Counted from the first letter of the stretch, positions 26,377 to 37,978 are shown. The stretch is DNA of 64,000 nt from Talinum fruticosum (GCA_021018815.1 JAITYX010000025.1:2886501-2950500), one strand, 5' to 3'. Made by a program: numbers and translations. The notes: generated from the letters alone by a model not told the origin.

Positions 26377-26672
26377 TTGGAAGAAAAATAAAAAAAGGAG
26401 AAATTTAAAGGAAAATAAGAAAAGACAATGTGATAATAAGAAGAAATAAAATATAATTAAATAAAATAAAATAATCTTTTATTCATTATCTTATTTCCCT
26501 CCCTCCCTTCCCTCTCAATTTGGAGGGAATGAAAAATCAATAATAAGGGTGAAAGGAGGGGAACGGTTCCCCCACCTTCACCCCCTCTATTTTATCCTAA
26601 ACAATAGAAATCAAAGGGAATTATTCCCCTTCCCTCACTTCCCCTTCCTTAACCTCTAATCCAAACATAGGC

Positions 26673-27050
26673 TTAGGGACCTCGCCCGTCGCCTTTAATG
26701 ATGCTCTTTTGGCACGGTAAGTTGGCGATTAATGCATAATGAAAACTCACTGGTATGGAAGATCTTGAAATTAAAATATTTTCCTTATTATGGTCTTATG
26801 GAGGCTCCTATTGGACATTGTCCTGGCAACACTTGGAAGAGCTTGTGGGGTGCTAGGTGGGTTGTTATGGAGGGCTCTAGATGAAGGATAGGAGATGGAT
26901 ATTCGTTTGATATCAGACACTCTAAGCGTATACCGTTTGCATTCTTTCAAGGTAATTACACCCTCTAATCTCCATTTCTCTTTAGTTAGGGTGCGGGATT
27001 TTATTGATAAAGAGATAAAAGTGAGTGGTTTATGGATATAGTTGACCATG
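26673..27050 (+). pseudogene. L1-type LINE tail, second part
   Basis: Continuation of 25615: RDLARRL, then a stop, KILKLKYFPYYGLMEAPIG, NTWKSLWGARWVV, RIGDGYSFDIR. These follow the normal plant L1 order. It fades near 27050; the true 3' end is not seen. Confidence 0.8.
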
Positions 27051-27179
27051 TTCTTTTACTAATAGAAGGTAAATATATGTGTAACATATTTTTTATGGGG
27101 CTTTTAATTGTATCCTAGTTGACTTATGTAAACTAGTTGAATTTTGTATCAATTCCTCTTATATAAATATACATCCAGG

Positions 27180-27384
27180 CACCTCAATTGAGATAAGTTG
27201 TCTAATACTTGTTCATAATATCAAAGTCGGAGAAAAACACCCTTTGTTTTTCTTGCTTGTTGTGGAAAGATTTTTATTTTAAGTCCGGGCTTTTTTATCT
27301 TCCTAACCTAGCTCAACCTTGTCTATTCCATGGTTGGAGATCTTTTCCTCTCCTCATACATCGGTTGTTGATGCCCATACCTCG
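27180..27384 (+). mobile_element. Possible 5' end of an older copia element (G)
   Basis: A degenerate primer-binding site ATATCAAAGTCGG (27218-27230) follows a CA at 27214-27215, like an LTR end. The next 150 bp would be the leader/gag start, interrupted at 27385 by the Tat element E and continuing at 46719. Weak on its own; supported by copia integrase sequence further right. Confidence 0.4.
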
Positions 27385-29359
27385 TGTAGGAACCACGGCC
27401 CAGGCGGGACCCGAACCGAGCTTCCCCACATGCCTTTTTTTGGCCTTTTTCTAGGGTTTTGGAAAATAGGATTTGAAAAGGAATTTTTGAATATGGGGAT
27501 TAACCTTTTATTAAGATTTTCCAATTTTATTAAATCCGATTTAAAGTAAATTAGGTAAAGTTTGAATGTTGGTTTTATCAATTATTTTATTTTGTAAATT
27601 ATTTTCAGAATTCCCAAGATATTATCTCCTAATTGAAGAAATAAAAGAAATTAGAAATTAGGTTCTTTCGTGAGGCTTTAGGGACAGACCGGTGTGAAAA
27701 CATCGGTCCGGACCCAAGCCTCGCCCGCTGACCACCCAGTGTAGACGACGACCGCACTCCCGGTCACCGACGCCAGCCAGAGCTCTGGCTGAAAAAGTCA
27801 GCCTCGCCCTCTGGTTTGGCGACAGATCCAGATCTCTTTTTTATCCTACAATTAGAAAATAACCGAGATGCAATTTTAATAAGAATAAAGTATAAAAGGG
27901 AGTCGCTAGTGAGTTTTTAGGAAAAAACTAACAAAAATAAAAACTTGCTCTTTTAATCTTAGTATGGGAAAATTAAGACTAAAAAGGCTAAAATTAACTC
28001 CATCGGTCTTTGAACTAAGAATCATATATGGCGCGAGGGTACGAAATGTAGGGAAAACCCGTCCATTCCGCCCGTCCGAAAACAGCTTGTTACTAATTTG
28101 AGTAGTATACTAAAATAATATGCTAAACGAAACATATAGCATGCTAAATGATAATAAAAAGAAACCAAACGGAATTAAAGGAAAGTAGTAAAGAAAGCGA
28201 TAAAGAAAGAAAAGCGTAAAACTAAAAGATTACATTGGGCGGGGACGAATTGAAAAAGCGATTACATCTCTTTAATTCACAATACAAAAAGCGATAAATA
28301 AAACATAAATTAAATAATCGTTTGAAGGCTAAATGATTGCCCTCATCTTGTCCCACCTTGCCGATCCGGATCTCTACACCTGGATCTCTTGATGCGATGA
28401 CAACGAACCAAAGAAAGGGCTTGTTTTTGTGAATTATGTAAAAGGTGAATGTGTGAGGAGTAGAAAGGATCGGTTGAATAAGTGCCCAGAGATCAAAATA
28501 ACTCGAATATTCTTTAACTTTTTACATAAATTCAACGGTAGTAAGTAGAGAAAAGATGAATGTTTGATATTAATTTCAGCAGAGTAACGTTTAGGTATGA
28601 GTACTCTAATTAGCTTTCGCAACATTACGCATAGCGTAAAAGAGTATGAGAATGAAAGCCAAACTCTCTATTTATAGGGAGAGACCTAGATCACAAATGA
28701 CCTAGGGTTTACACTTAGTCACCTGTCCAAGCAACTGCAAACAAACCGGGCTAGAATCTCACAAGATTGAACAGGATAAAGCAAGGATAGAACTAGATAG
28801 AACCCGGTTCACGGCGCCAGCCGACCAGGCATGCCTAGGGTTTCATGCCTTAGCATGTTTCCAAGGGATTTTCCAAGCTAAAATGCAGTGTTTCACTTAA
28901 AATTCTAGGGTTGCGAGTGCCGGCCATGACGTTGTTTTAAGGGAAAAACTCCTAATCTCGTTTGGACTATTTGTGGAGCTTAAACGCAACACTTTGATAC
29001 TCGTGATCATGAAATACAATGTTTTAGCGCTGTCTTCGTGTCTTCGACTCCTTGTCCGATTGGACAAAAGTAAAATACGGTATTCCGAGCTTGGAATTTT
29101 TTGGTACACAACACTCGGACTTGTTGTCTCTGAAGGCTTTATCTCGGTTCTTGGATTGTCCAAAAGAAAGAGGGATTTTTGGATCGACCTAAGGCAAAAG
29201 CCTATTTATGTGGTGTTAGGGGTTCTTTGTGGTTTACTCGCCTTATGTTGCACCAATCAAACACAATCTGAGATCCAAATCCTCAAGCGGGACTCGGGAT
29301 TTCATCATCGGGCCAACAAAATTAAAGAGATAAGAGATGACACTTTTTAGGTGTATAGT
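27385..29359 (-). repeat. 3' LTR of gypsy E
   Basis: It ends with ...GGTTCCTACA at 27385 and begins near 29359, where the TG is mutated (ACTATACACC for the expected TGTATACACC). It carries CTATAAATAG-type TATA sequence at 28666-28677. It is collinear with 44778-46718. Confidence 0.92.
28666..28677 (-). promoter_or_regulatory. TATA box of gypsy E LTR
   Basis: CTATAAATAGAG on the minus strand. The same position in the other LTR is degenerate (AAAAATATAGAG near 46012-46030). Confidence 0.6.
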
Positions 29360-29371
29360 TAGCCCCTACTT
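29360..29371 (-). other. Polypurine tract of gypsy E
   Basis: AAGTAGGGGCTA on the minus strand directly before the 3' LTR, the usual plus-strand primer of Tat elements. Confidence 0.7.
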
Positions 29372-29489
29372 TGACCGAGTCTAAAAAGACGAATGGTAAT
29401 ACTTCTTCAATTGATCCAAATTCATGTACTTGGAAAATTTCTTCTCCATCTAAATTAGTTAATTTCACCACTCCGCTGGGTAAGATCCG

Positions 29490-30480
29490 ACTAAGTAATT
29501 AAACGGGCCTTGCCAATTGGGTTTAAATTTCCTCGTAGGTCCCGAATTGGCGCTCTTATTTCCTTAAGGACTAAATCTCTAATTTGCAGATTTTGAGGCT
29601 TAACTTTCTTATTAAACGCCATTGATATACGCGCGTGGTATATTTGGACATTGTATAGGGTGTTGAGGCGTCTCTCATACAATAGTACTAACTCTTCATA
29701 GCGTGCTCTAGCCTATTCTCGCTTCGGAATCGGCTTTCAATAATCATCCTTAATGAGGGAATGACAATTTCTATTGGGAGGACTACTTTCATGCCATAAA
29801 CTAGGAAGTAAGGTGTTGCTCCCGTAGAGGCTCTAATAGATGTCCGATAACCCCACAAAGCAAAAGGCAACTTGTCGGGCCAATCCTTATAAGTAATCGC
29901 CATCTTCTCCACTATTTTACAAATATTTTTATTAGCGGCTTTGACTCGCTCCATTGGTTTGCGAACGATAGGGGAAGATTTATGGTGCTGGATTTTATAC
30001 TTGTCTAGCAGATCTGCTACCTCCTTCTTAAAATGACTACATGGTTACTAATTAGCTCATGGGGCACCCCATAGTGACAGATGATATTCCGAGTAATAAA
30101 CCTAGCTACCTGTTTTGACTTAAAAGTTACATAAGAGGCCACCTCTACCTATTTTGTGAAGTAGTTGATTGTTACTAGCACGAATTCATGACCACTTGTT
30201 CCTTTAGGGGTCACCTTGCCAATGATGTCTCTTCCCTAAACCGAGAATGGCTAGGGTGAAGCTAATTTTATGAGCAATGACGGCGGTTGGTGTTGTAAAT
30301 TTGCATACAACCCGATATTTATGGCACCTTCTAACAAACTCATGACGATCTGCCGTCATGGTTGACCGAGTAATATCCAAGTCTTTGAACCTTCCGGACC
30401 AACATCTTGCCGTTCATATGAGGCCCATACTCGCTTCATGAATCTCATCCATGAAGTGCTTTACTTCATGTTGGTTGACA
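29490..30480 (-). pseudogene. Gypsy E integrase
   Basis: Minus strand. The C-terminal half is clear: KWPDKLPFALWGYRTS-type stretch (here DWPDKLPFALWGYRTS), STGATPYFLVYGMKVVLPIE, then NKKVKPQNLQIRDLVLKE. The core upstream (30480-29960) has matching text but stops. Integrase inserts the element cDNA. Broken by several stops. Confidence 0.85.
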
Positions 30481-30697
30481 CAAAGTAAGTTAATTCCGAT
30501 TTGGTTTTTTGTACGGCTTGCCCTTGATTGATGAAGAATTGGGTAGCCAACATCCCGATGACTCGTTGGGCTCTAGGTGGAGAGTCCAAGAGGTATTATT
30601 GCTTATCTAGGTATTGACAAATGTCATGATACCAACTGGTGTGGTCGGTATTATTAGACACTTATAATGTGCGGACTGTGTAGGGTGATTTCGTCGC

Positions 30698-31026
30698 TCA
30701 ATATGGATGGGCGTTGAATGAATGCCTGGTAGGGATATTGATCATGGATGCTAACTTAGCTAATACATCCACGAATTGGTTATCATCCCTAGGAAGGTAG
30801 GTGAAAGAGATGTTCTCAAAACGTTTGAATAATTCCATCATATATGCTTGGTAAGGAGCTAAGGCTTCACTACATACCATCCACCTTTGTGAAATCTAAT
30901 TAATGATCAAACTGGAGTCACCAAAAACCTCGATCTCTGTAGTAGTTTCAAGTCCTGTGATGCAAGCTTCATACTCGTGGCGTTGTTGGTGACTTCGCAG
31001 CCTAGGTTGACTCGAAATGGGAGTAT
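30698..31026 (-). pseudogene. Gypsy E second RNase H, C-terminal part
   Basis: LFKRFENISFTYLPRDDNQF and VDVLAKLASM are the end of the additional RNase H typical of Tat elements. Together with 36657-36829 it forms one domain, split by the CACTA insertion between the GG-S and H-I-L-P region. Confidence 0.85.
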
Positions 31027-31044
31027 GTGCACTACTAGAAAAAG

Positions 31045-31440
31045 GCTTCTAACAACGAAAAAATTGGTCGTTAAAAGTATATTTTATCGTCGTTAAAAGT
31101 GATTAACGACCAAAAAATTTTGGTCATCGATCGTCGTTAGTGCTTCCCTCGTTAATACTTTTAACGATGACTTTAAAATTTTCGTCGTTACTTAAAATAA
31201 CGATGAAACAAGATGTCGTCGTTACTAAAAATAACGATGAAACAAGATGTCGTCGTAATTAGTTGATTTAATAACGATGAACTACATATTATTAACGACA
31301 AAATTTTTCGTCGTACATTTAAAATAACCATAAATACAAAAATTAAAATCATGATCATTAACAACCAATTTGGTTCATCGTTATTTCTTTAACAATGAAC
31401 ATTTTCATCGTTAATAATATTATGGATAACCTAAATATAT
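31045..31440. repeat. CACTA subterminal repeats, left
   Basis: Repeated TAACGACG / CGTCGTTA motifs, many as pairs, where the transposon's DNA-binding protein would bind. Two copies of ATAACGATGAAACAAGATGT lie back to back at 31197-31250. Confidence 0.8.
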
Positions 31441-31489
31441 AATTTTACCAATTATCTTTAAAGTAATGTAATAAACTATTGATCACTAA

Positions 31490-31515
31490 TATATATATAT
31501 ATATATATATATATA
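31490..31515. repeat. (TA)n microsatellite
   Basis: About 13 TA units inside the CACTA element. Confidence 0.9.
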
Positions 31516-32732
31516 GTAACAACAAACTCGAATTGATATGCATTAATTCCTTTGAATACGACTGGTCTGCGGAAACACAATATAAAACATAACCTAATAT
31601 CAAAGCATTGTAAAACACATAATCTAAAAACAATCGAGGAAACTAGAAGTTCTCATAGTAATTGATATCCGAGTACAAGCAATATTAACCAAAAAACTAA
31701 AAAATGAAGTTCTCTAAATGATTTTGAAAGTATAAATCTTCATCAACTACTCATAAAAGGTAAGTGTTAGAACTTGAATAAGCAGTCCACATCTCCAAAC
31801 AAATCCACATCTGCAAAAAATAGAGAATTATTAGAACTTTTACAAAATTGCAAAAGTATTGAACTTATGATCAAATTTATGTAACTCAAACAAACAACCA
31901 CCATTTGATGTTCGGAGCTACAACTATGTCATCGGTGCATTGCATTACAATACATGCAGAAGTTGTGCTCGCATCTCCATCGCAAATATCAAAGATGCAT
32001 GAATGTTTAAAAATGGTCCAACAAATTTTGTCCATAGATGGAAAGGTTATACCAAGGGCATCAATACCATGACAAGGAGACAGGAAGAGCTAAGGGGAGC
32101 ATAATAGGTTAGACTTTCTAAAAAGGGATAAATCTCTTAAGTCAATCAAGTTAAGAGCAAATGCAATGGAAATATATTCATGATTCCTACACATCAACAT
32201 TCTTTCTTTCTAATCTCAAAAATATATTGTTCCCTACAATCAAAAATTATATTGTTCAATCAAGGAACCACAAAGCAAAGCTAACAGATCTTAGTGCCAA
32301 ACTTATGGTTATTCCGTAAAGCATATTCAAGCAAAATCAAGTCTTTAATAGTGTTCTTACACTTGATTGAAGCATATATGACAAAATCATGCTCGACTTT
32401 GTCTCAATTATCTTTATAACCTTCTTACTCCGTAATCACAATTATAATCACAAACCCAAAAGGAATTCCCAAAAGCAAATGTTTCAATTCTTTCTCTCTA
32501 AATGTGACAACAAATATTAGGCAGCCGAAGTATATCCCAATTGTCAACTATTAACCAATTACACTAAGTTTCAATCACAATTGACCTTCATGTCTCACCT
32601 GAAACAATGTATGATATTTCATGGCATTCTATTAAACTAAATCAAGCTACTCACCTGGCGAAAAGAAGGTTCATTTTAAGTCGATGGATTATGGATGTTG
32701 AACTCGCTGGAAAATGGCATCCTTGAAATTCG

Positions 32733-33099
32733 CTATTTCGATTCCACCGACTCTAAACGATTTTGAAGCTTTTCGTTTCTCGTTTCAACTATTGCCACAC
32801 GTTCATGAAGAACCTGATTTTTCTTTCTCACAGCATGGAGTTTAATTTCAAGTTCAGCTCTAGTAGGATAAGGTCCCCTTAAATCTTTTGCCTTTACTCC
32901 TCCTCCAAAACCAACTATTCGATCTTTCGATTTTGATTTGAAAACCTTATTAGCAACCTGCACATTAAATCGGAAAAATGCATATATAAAACATAACTAT
33001 CATGTAACATGTTATAAAAATTATTTGGCAAAAACACAATGTACCTCCAGATGGGAAAGAGAAGGGTCTTTTTCTATAACATCTCGGATTTCATCCTAT
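32733..33099 (-). pseudogene. TNPA-like CACTA protein, last two exons
   Basis: Minus strand. The upstream exon (about 33099-33047) encodes DEIRDVIEKDPSLSHLE, bounded by an AG acceptor and a GT donor. The next exon (from about 32957) encodes NKVFKSKSKDRIVGFGGGVK, a DLRGP stretch, then a heptad-rich coiled coil (LHERVAIVETRNEKLQNRLE) to a stop. This is the C-terminal layout of the plant En/Spm-type accessory protein family (transposase_24 in domain databases, from memory). Upstream exons could not be joined. A short conserved-looking stretch on the minus strand at 33355-33260 (MTPNKGWMNNEDL) may be another exon. Confidence 0.65.
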
Positions 33100-33595
33100 A
33101 AAGTACAACAATTACATTAATACATCGCACTTGCCAACTAAAGTTAAAAAATGTAAGCTTATAACATTATACGTACATATTTTTGAGTTATCTCTAGACT
33201 TGCCAACTAAACTCTATGTACACACATTTCACACATGGACAACGAATGGACTTTGTTCCTAGATTAGTAAAGGCATAATCCAAAAACTTTCAACTCCCTT
33301 TTCATATTCGAGTACTCCGAGAGATCTTCATTGTTCATCCACCCCTTGTTAGGTGTCATTGTCTCAAAATTGATTTGCCAAAAAGAGTACCTTATATTTG
33401 GAACAAAAGAAAAATACATGAGCTAACCTAATTCAAATCTAATAAATACTCAAACATCTAAAATTTACCGTGCCGGAGGGGCTCACGACTTCTTGCTTCA
33501 AGCAAAATAATGAATCCTTCAACCTTGAGATCCGAGGCAGAATTACAAAAGTTTTCATACAATGGACTCATAAATATGAAACTCCGATGGTAGAA

Positions 33596-34341
33596 TAGAA
33601 GATTAAGCTTATTTACAGCATAAACAAAAGGAGTGCTATTCTAGCTCGCTTATAGCTATCAAGCGGCAGATCAAGAAATAGATAAGGTTGATTTCACATA
33701 CCAAATGTCTTATGTGGAACTTTCGGCCCAATTTGAATTCATATTGAACATTTTTCATATGCCGAAGCTTTTGTATATGCACCTAGAGACTCAGCCTTTA
33801 ATTTAGATATTTCATCTCATAACTCAGCGAGAGCAAGCAGCTATTCTGCAGCAGAAGGCAGTTGCAGCCAACAGCGAACTGCTATGTGCAGCAGAAGGTC
33901 ATGCGGCAGTCAGCCGCACCTATCTCTGCGGCACAAGGCTGCTGCAGCCAGCTGGCAGCCTATCTCATGGCGAAGGTCTGCTGCAGTGCCGCAGCAGCTA
34001 TCCGTGGCAGTAAGGCTCGCTGCAGCTTGCAGCAGCCTATCCGTGCGTAAGGTCGCTACAAGCTGCAGATAGCAACTGCTGTTGGCTACAGCGAGCCTTC
34101 CGCTACGGATGACGATTGCTCGTTTGTAGATCTAAATTAGAGGCTGAGTCTCTAGCTGCATCTGCAAAAGCTTTGGCATATGAAAATGCCCAATATGAAT
34201 TCAAATTGGGCCGAAAGTTCCACATAAGACATTTGGTATGTGAAATCAACCTTATCTATTTCTTGATTTGTCGCTTGATAGCTATAAGCGAGCTAGAATA
34301 GCACTCCTTTTGTTTATGTCGTAAATAGGCTCAATCTTCTA
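33596..34341. repeat. 213-bp inverted repeat with a 321-nt loop inside the CACTA
   Basis: Left arm 33596-33808, right arm about 34130-34341. Shared text includes TATAGCTATCAAGCGGCAGA and GGCCGAAAGTTCCACATAAG (each in opposite orientation). By eye the arms match at the large majority of positions, with a few small indels. The loop (33809-34129) contains a GC-rich tandem repeat. The transcript would form a very long hairpin. Confidence 0.9.
33847..34080. repeat. Six tandem ~39-bp GC-rich units in the hairpin loop
   Basis: Units of 40, 40, 41, 37 and 39 bp plus a partial one. Each has a TGCAGCAGAAGG-type start, a core of CTGCAGC words and a CTAT end. GC content is much higher than in flanking DNA. 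The Ala/Gln/Ser frames across it are a consequence of the repeat. Confidence 0.85.
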
Positions 34342-34747
34342 ACCCCCATGATTTTCTTATTTCGGTTCCAAAGGAGAATTTGATTGCCCCGGAAAAGCCG
34401 GACTTGTTCAAGTAAACATTGAAACCAATCAATTCTAGTAAAAACATGTTAGCGAAGGATAGGCATAGATTTAACGCAACATGCCATACAACTTCCTATA
34501 CAATGCCAATGAAAGCTAAAATGTTGAATTGAACAATTGCAACAATCAATACATAGTAGCCAAATCAGAGTGTCAACCATTATAACCTCGAACTCTATAT
34601 CTCTTGATTGGAACATAAATTCAAGCAGCATAAGCAATTTTGAACATCCAATTTCACCCAACAAAATTCAAAATTGTGGACACACAATTGCACAAAATGT
34701 AAAAGAATAAAGACTAAAATTCAAAGCAGTAAATCAATCAAAAAGTA

Positions 34748-34777
34748 GGGGATAATTTGGAGAACAGAAACCCTCGT
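34748..34777. repeat. Direct repeat in CACTA, copy 1
   Basis: The GGGGATAATTTGGAGAAC stretch and its flank (about 45 bp) recur at 35985-36030. Confidence 0.8.
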
Positions 34778-34988
34778 GCACTGGTCCGCTAGATCAGCTG
34801 CTGCACACCAAATGTATAGGCCAAATACGCTAAATATCTGAAAAGAAAGGTGGCATTATCAGGATCCCACTAAAAAATAATGCATAATGTTAATCAAAAA
34901 AGATAACAGCTGCGTTAAGAAATAGAACTACATGGTATTCATGCCTCGGATTGCCCCATGTTCTTAATCAAATATACTCGTAACAGAT

Positions 34989-35003
34989 TGTGTGTGTGTG
35001 TGT

Positions 35004-35061
<58 letters not shown>
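34989..35061. repeat. (TG)n(AG)n microsatellite
   Basis: About 8 TG units, then about 25 AG units inside the CACTA element. Confidence 0.95.
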
Positions 35062-35067
<6 letters not shown>

Positions 35068-35984
35068 TGGAACAAAGCTATCCATTAACTTTTAGCTCCA
35101 TGACAAACAACCGAAAAGGCACATATATGAAACCGGATTTCTTTGAACAAAAAATTTAACAAATCAACAGACTTTTCCCACTTCTGCTCAAATCTTAGGA
35201 CAGGCATGATTCATTGCAATAAAATGTATCACACCCCTAAAGACTAATAAAAGTTGTATTCAAAGATGTAGTGACTACTAGCACCAAATGTTGAAGTCAA
35301 GGAAATCCAACAAAGTCGAATGTCATTATCTAAGTGTAGAAAGATTTTGCTTACTATGTGATCGAAACAATCCTGGAATTAGGTGGACAAACATGCAGTA
35401 GACACCGAAAATTAAGAATCTCATAGTTTTCTAAAGCAGAAGAGCTTAGAACTTATCACTAATTAGTAATTAGGTATATCTTCGGTGCAGATCCAAAACA
35501 CTCATCATAACTCAGCTAATTGCATCAAGAACCAACACAAGCTAAGATAGCTATGTCATTCCACCCTAAGCTAGTCCAGAGGCAGATTTTGAATGAACTT
35601 TAGGAAGTGACATATATAGAACAACATCAATGTAATATTAGGTTATGTTTACAAAGTGTAGCTAGGCGACATGCCTCATTTACATCCGAACCATTACCAC
35701 TCAACACCAACCCCTGTCTACATAATGGATTATGGTGAAGAAAGACCAATGATATGAAGAATGATAGTTGGGAGGGAGGAGGGGAGAAATTAAGAATGTA
35801 CACTAGCCAAACATTGAAAGCAGCTCGGTTTCGAGCCAAAAGTCAGCAAGCAAGACAAAGCCACAAATACAGGACCTTCTACTAAGAGGCAGCGGAACAA
35901 TTTAGCTTCAGCTACCCTTTCGCTTAACTAGCAAGGATTAAAGGCTAGGGTTCCGTACTTAGCACATAGTGTTCCGTACTTCGA

Positions 35985-36030
35985 AATCAATTAAAAAATT
36001 AGGGGATAATTTGGAGAACGAAACCCTCGT
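35985..36030. repeat. Direct repeat in CACTA, copy 2
   Basis: Second copy of 34735-34777. The two bracket about 1.2 kb that includes the microsatellite. Confidence 0.8.
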
Positions 36031-36479
36031 ATCTCCGTAAAATTAGGCAGCGCGGGCTTTGGCAATGGCAAGGCTGTCGGCGGCCGGCGATTGATCGTCG
36101 GAGAGACTGTGTGAATGAGGAGGGCAGAGGGCGGAGGCCGAGGCAGTTCGTGGTGGCCAATTTCAGACCGAGTGTGATAGAAGCGAGTGCGAGAGGGCAA
36201 GAGCGAGCGAGAGAGGAGGGAGGGCGACGCAGCCCGTGGTCGGCGACCGGCGATCGAGTGTCGGAGAGAGACAGAGACCGTGAGTAGTGCAAGAGGCTGA
36301 GAGTAGTGTGATTGAGAGCAAAGCGTCAATGGCGATTCAAGAACTAGAGGCAAACGAAGAAAGAACACAAGTAGCAGAAAGTGTCGTGCGTTTCTTTGTG
36401 CAGATCATTTTGACATAACAGGGAAATTATAAGAAAAAAATTTTATTTTATTTTTATTTTTCCTCCTATTTACATTAAT

Positions 36480-36653
36480 GACCATATTTTACATATTAAT
36501 AACGATGATTTTTGTAACCCATCGTCTGCCGATAATTTTTCCGGTAAAATCGGACTGACGAAAATGCACTTTTGTCGTTATTAGTATTATTTAACGACAA
36601 ATTTTATATATGGTCGTTAATATGTGGTCGTTAGAAACCTTTTTCTAGTAGTG
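36480..36653. repeat. CACTA subterminal repeats, right
   Basis: TAACGA/TCGTTA words in both directions, ending at the terminal repeat. Confidence 0.75.
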
Positions 36654-36656
36654 GTG

Positions 36657-36829
36657 CTCCCTCCAGGTGAGACTAGAAGAATCCCTACTCCAAAACCCTT
36701 GTGGTTGGAAGTGCCATAGAAGTACATTGTCCAAACGTCCACCTCTACTTGTAAGATATCTTCATCCGGGGAGTCAAGATGTTCGGGTTGCGATTTAGGT
36801 ATGGGTAGATCGGTTAAGAATTCCGACAC
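36657..36829 (-). pseudogene. Gypsy E second RNase H, N-terminal part
   Basis: VDVWTMYFYGTSNHKGFGVG and ILLVSPGGS are the first beta strands of the extra RNase H; the catalytic Asp expected in the usual MYFDG-type motif is Tyr-Gly here. Continues at 31026 after removal of the CACTA. Confidence 0.85.
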
Positions 36830-36925
36830 TATTCTTCCTTTGATCGCTTTTGAGGGACAAACTTGAGTTCAAATTCGACAGACATGACAGTCCATCTTTT
36901 TATCTTGCTACCGATAGTTGGTTAC

Positions 36926-37978
36926 TCAAGTATATACTCGAATAGGATCCATAAGTGTTACCATATGTACCGTATAGGCTAACATGTAGTACCTGAGCTT
37001 CTTAGTGGCCCCGACTAGTGCCAATGATGTCTTCTCTAATGGTGTGTATCTAGTCTCATAATCTAAGAACTTCTTACTTAGGTAGTAAATCGCGTTATCT
37101 TCTTTCTCGTCTCGTTGAGCTAGCATGGCTACCATGGCCGTTTCCGTTGTGGTGAGATATAAAAGTAGAGGTTTCCCTGGTTAGGATGGAATTAGCACAA
37201 GAGGATTAGCTAGGTATTCCTTAACCTTCTCGAATGCTTATTGGCACTCGACATCCCAAATGGGCTCACATCCTTTCTTCAACTTCTTGAAAATAGGTTT
37301 ACGGACCATAGTCAATTTTGATAAGAAACGACTAATGTAATGTAAACGTCCTAGGAAACCCTTTATCTCTTTTTCTATGCTTGGCGGAGGGATCTCCTGA
37401 ATGGCTTTGATCTTTGATGGATCAACTTCAATTCCTCTAAGGTTGACAATATAACCTAACAGTTTACTCGAGGTTACTCCAAAGGCACACTTTTGAGGGT
37501 TAAGGCACATGTTGTATTTCCCGAGTCTCCGGAAGAATTTCCTTAGGCTTCGTAGGTGCCTTGCCCTATCTTTGGACTTCATGATCATGTCATCCACATA
37601 AACTTCAGCTTCTTTGTGGATCATGTCGAGCAATAAGGTCATAGTAGTCCTCTAGTACGTTGCACCGACATTCTTAAGACCAAATGACATCACCACATAG
37701 TAGTATGTTCCCTATTAAGTGATTAACGTTGTCTTTTCAATATCCTCTTTATCCATCTTCATCCGATTATACCTAGCGTAACCGTCCACGAACGAAAGCA
37801 AAGCATGACCCGTTGTGTTATCTATAAGGATGTCAATATAAGGCAGTGGGATATCATCTTTGGGACTAGCCTTATTCAAATCTTTGAAGTCGACACACAT
37901 ACAAACCATGCCGTCTTTCTTCGAACTAGTACTATATTTGCTACCCACCGAGGATAGTGAACTACCTTGATGAACCAA
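36926..37978 (-). pseudogene. Gypsy E reverse transcriptase and RNase H
   Basis: RT pieces: VDFKDLNKASPKDDIPLPYI and LLSFVDGYARYNRMKM (37978-37715), then VYVDDMIMKSKDRARHL with the YVDD catalytic motif, LNPQKCAFGV, KLLGYIVNLRGIEVDP and FLGRLHYISRFLSKL (37642-37238). First RNase H: AIYYLSKKFLDYETRYTPLE (37135-36926). A frameshift at about 37680 and stops near 37210 break it. The order matches Ty3/gypsy. Confidence 0.92.

Larger units (their letters stand above)
25795..26672. mobile_element. Non-autonomous Harbinger/Tourist-like element inside the LINE (878 bp)
   Basis: Ends CCCTCTGTTTGATAT and, reverse-complemented, GCCTATGTTTGGATT, flanked on both sides by TTA (25792-25794, 26673-26675), the Harbinger target duplication. 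Removing it with one TTA restores the LINE frame GGLGFRDLA exactly. The interior is AT-rich with a (TTA)n run, a (TA)n run and purine-rich ends. There is no transposase. Confidence 0.9.
31030..36653 (-). mobile_element. CACTA (En/Spm) transposon, 5.6 kb, non-autonomous
   Basis: Terminal inverted repeats CACTACTAGAAAAAGGCTTC (31030) and, reverse-complemented from 36653, CACTACTAGAAAAAGGTTTC. The flanking 3-bp duplication is GTG (31027-31029 and 36654-36656). Subterminal regions are packed with TAACGACG-type repeats in both orientations. Inside are exons of a TNPA-like gene on the minus strand (32733-33099), a long hairpin (33596-34341) and a promoter-like CT-rich end (36000-36300). I see no TNPD-type transposase, so it would need help from another copy. 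It lies within the second RNase H of gypsy E. Confidence 0.93.

Noticed and set aside
33862..34072. Ala/Gln/Ser-rich frames over the GCAGC repeats
   Set aside because: Produced by the 39-bp tandem repeat, not multiple-of-three in all units, and no start context.
35991..36368. Leu/Ser/Arg-rich minus-strand ORF at the CACTA end
   Set aside because: CT/GA-rich leader sequence with two overlapping frames. No domain and no similarity to transposase motifs that I know.
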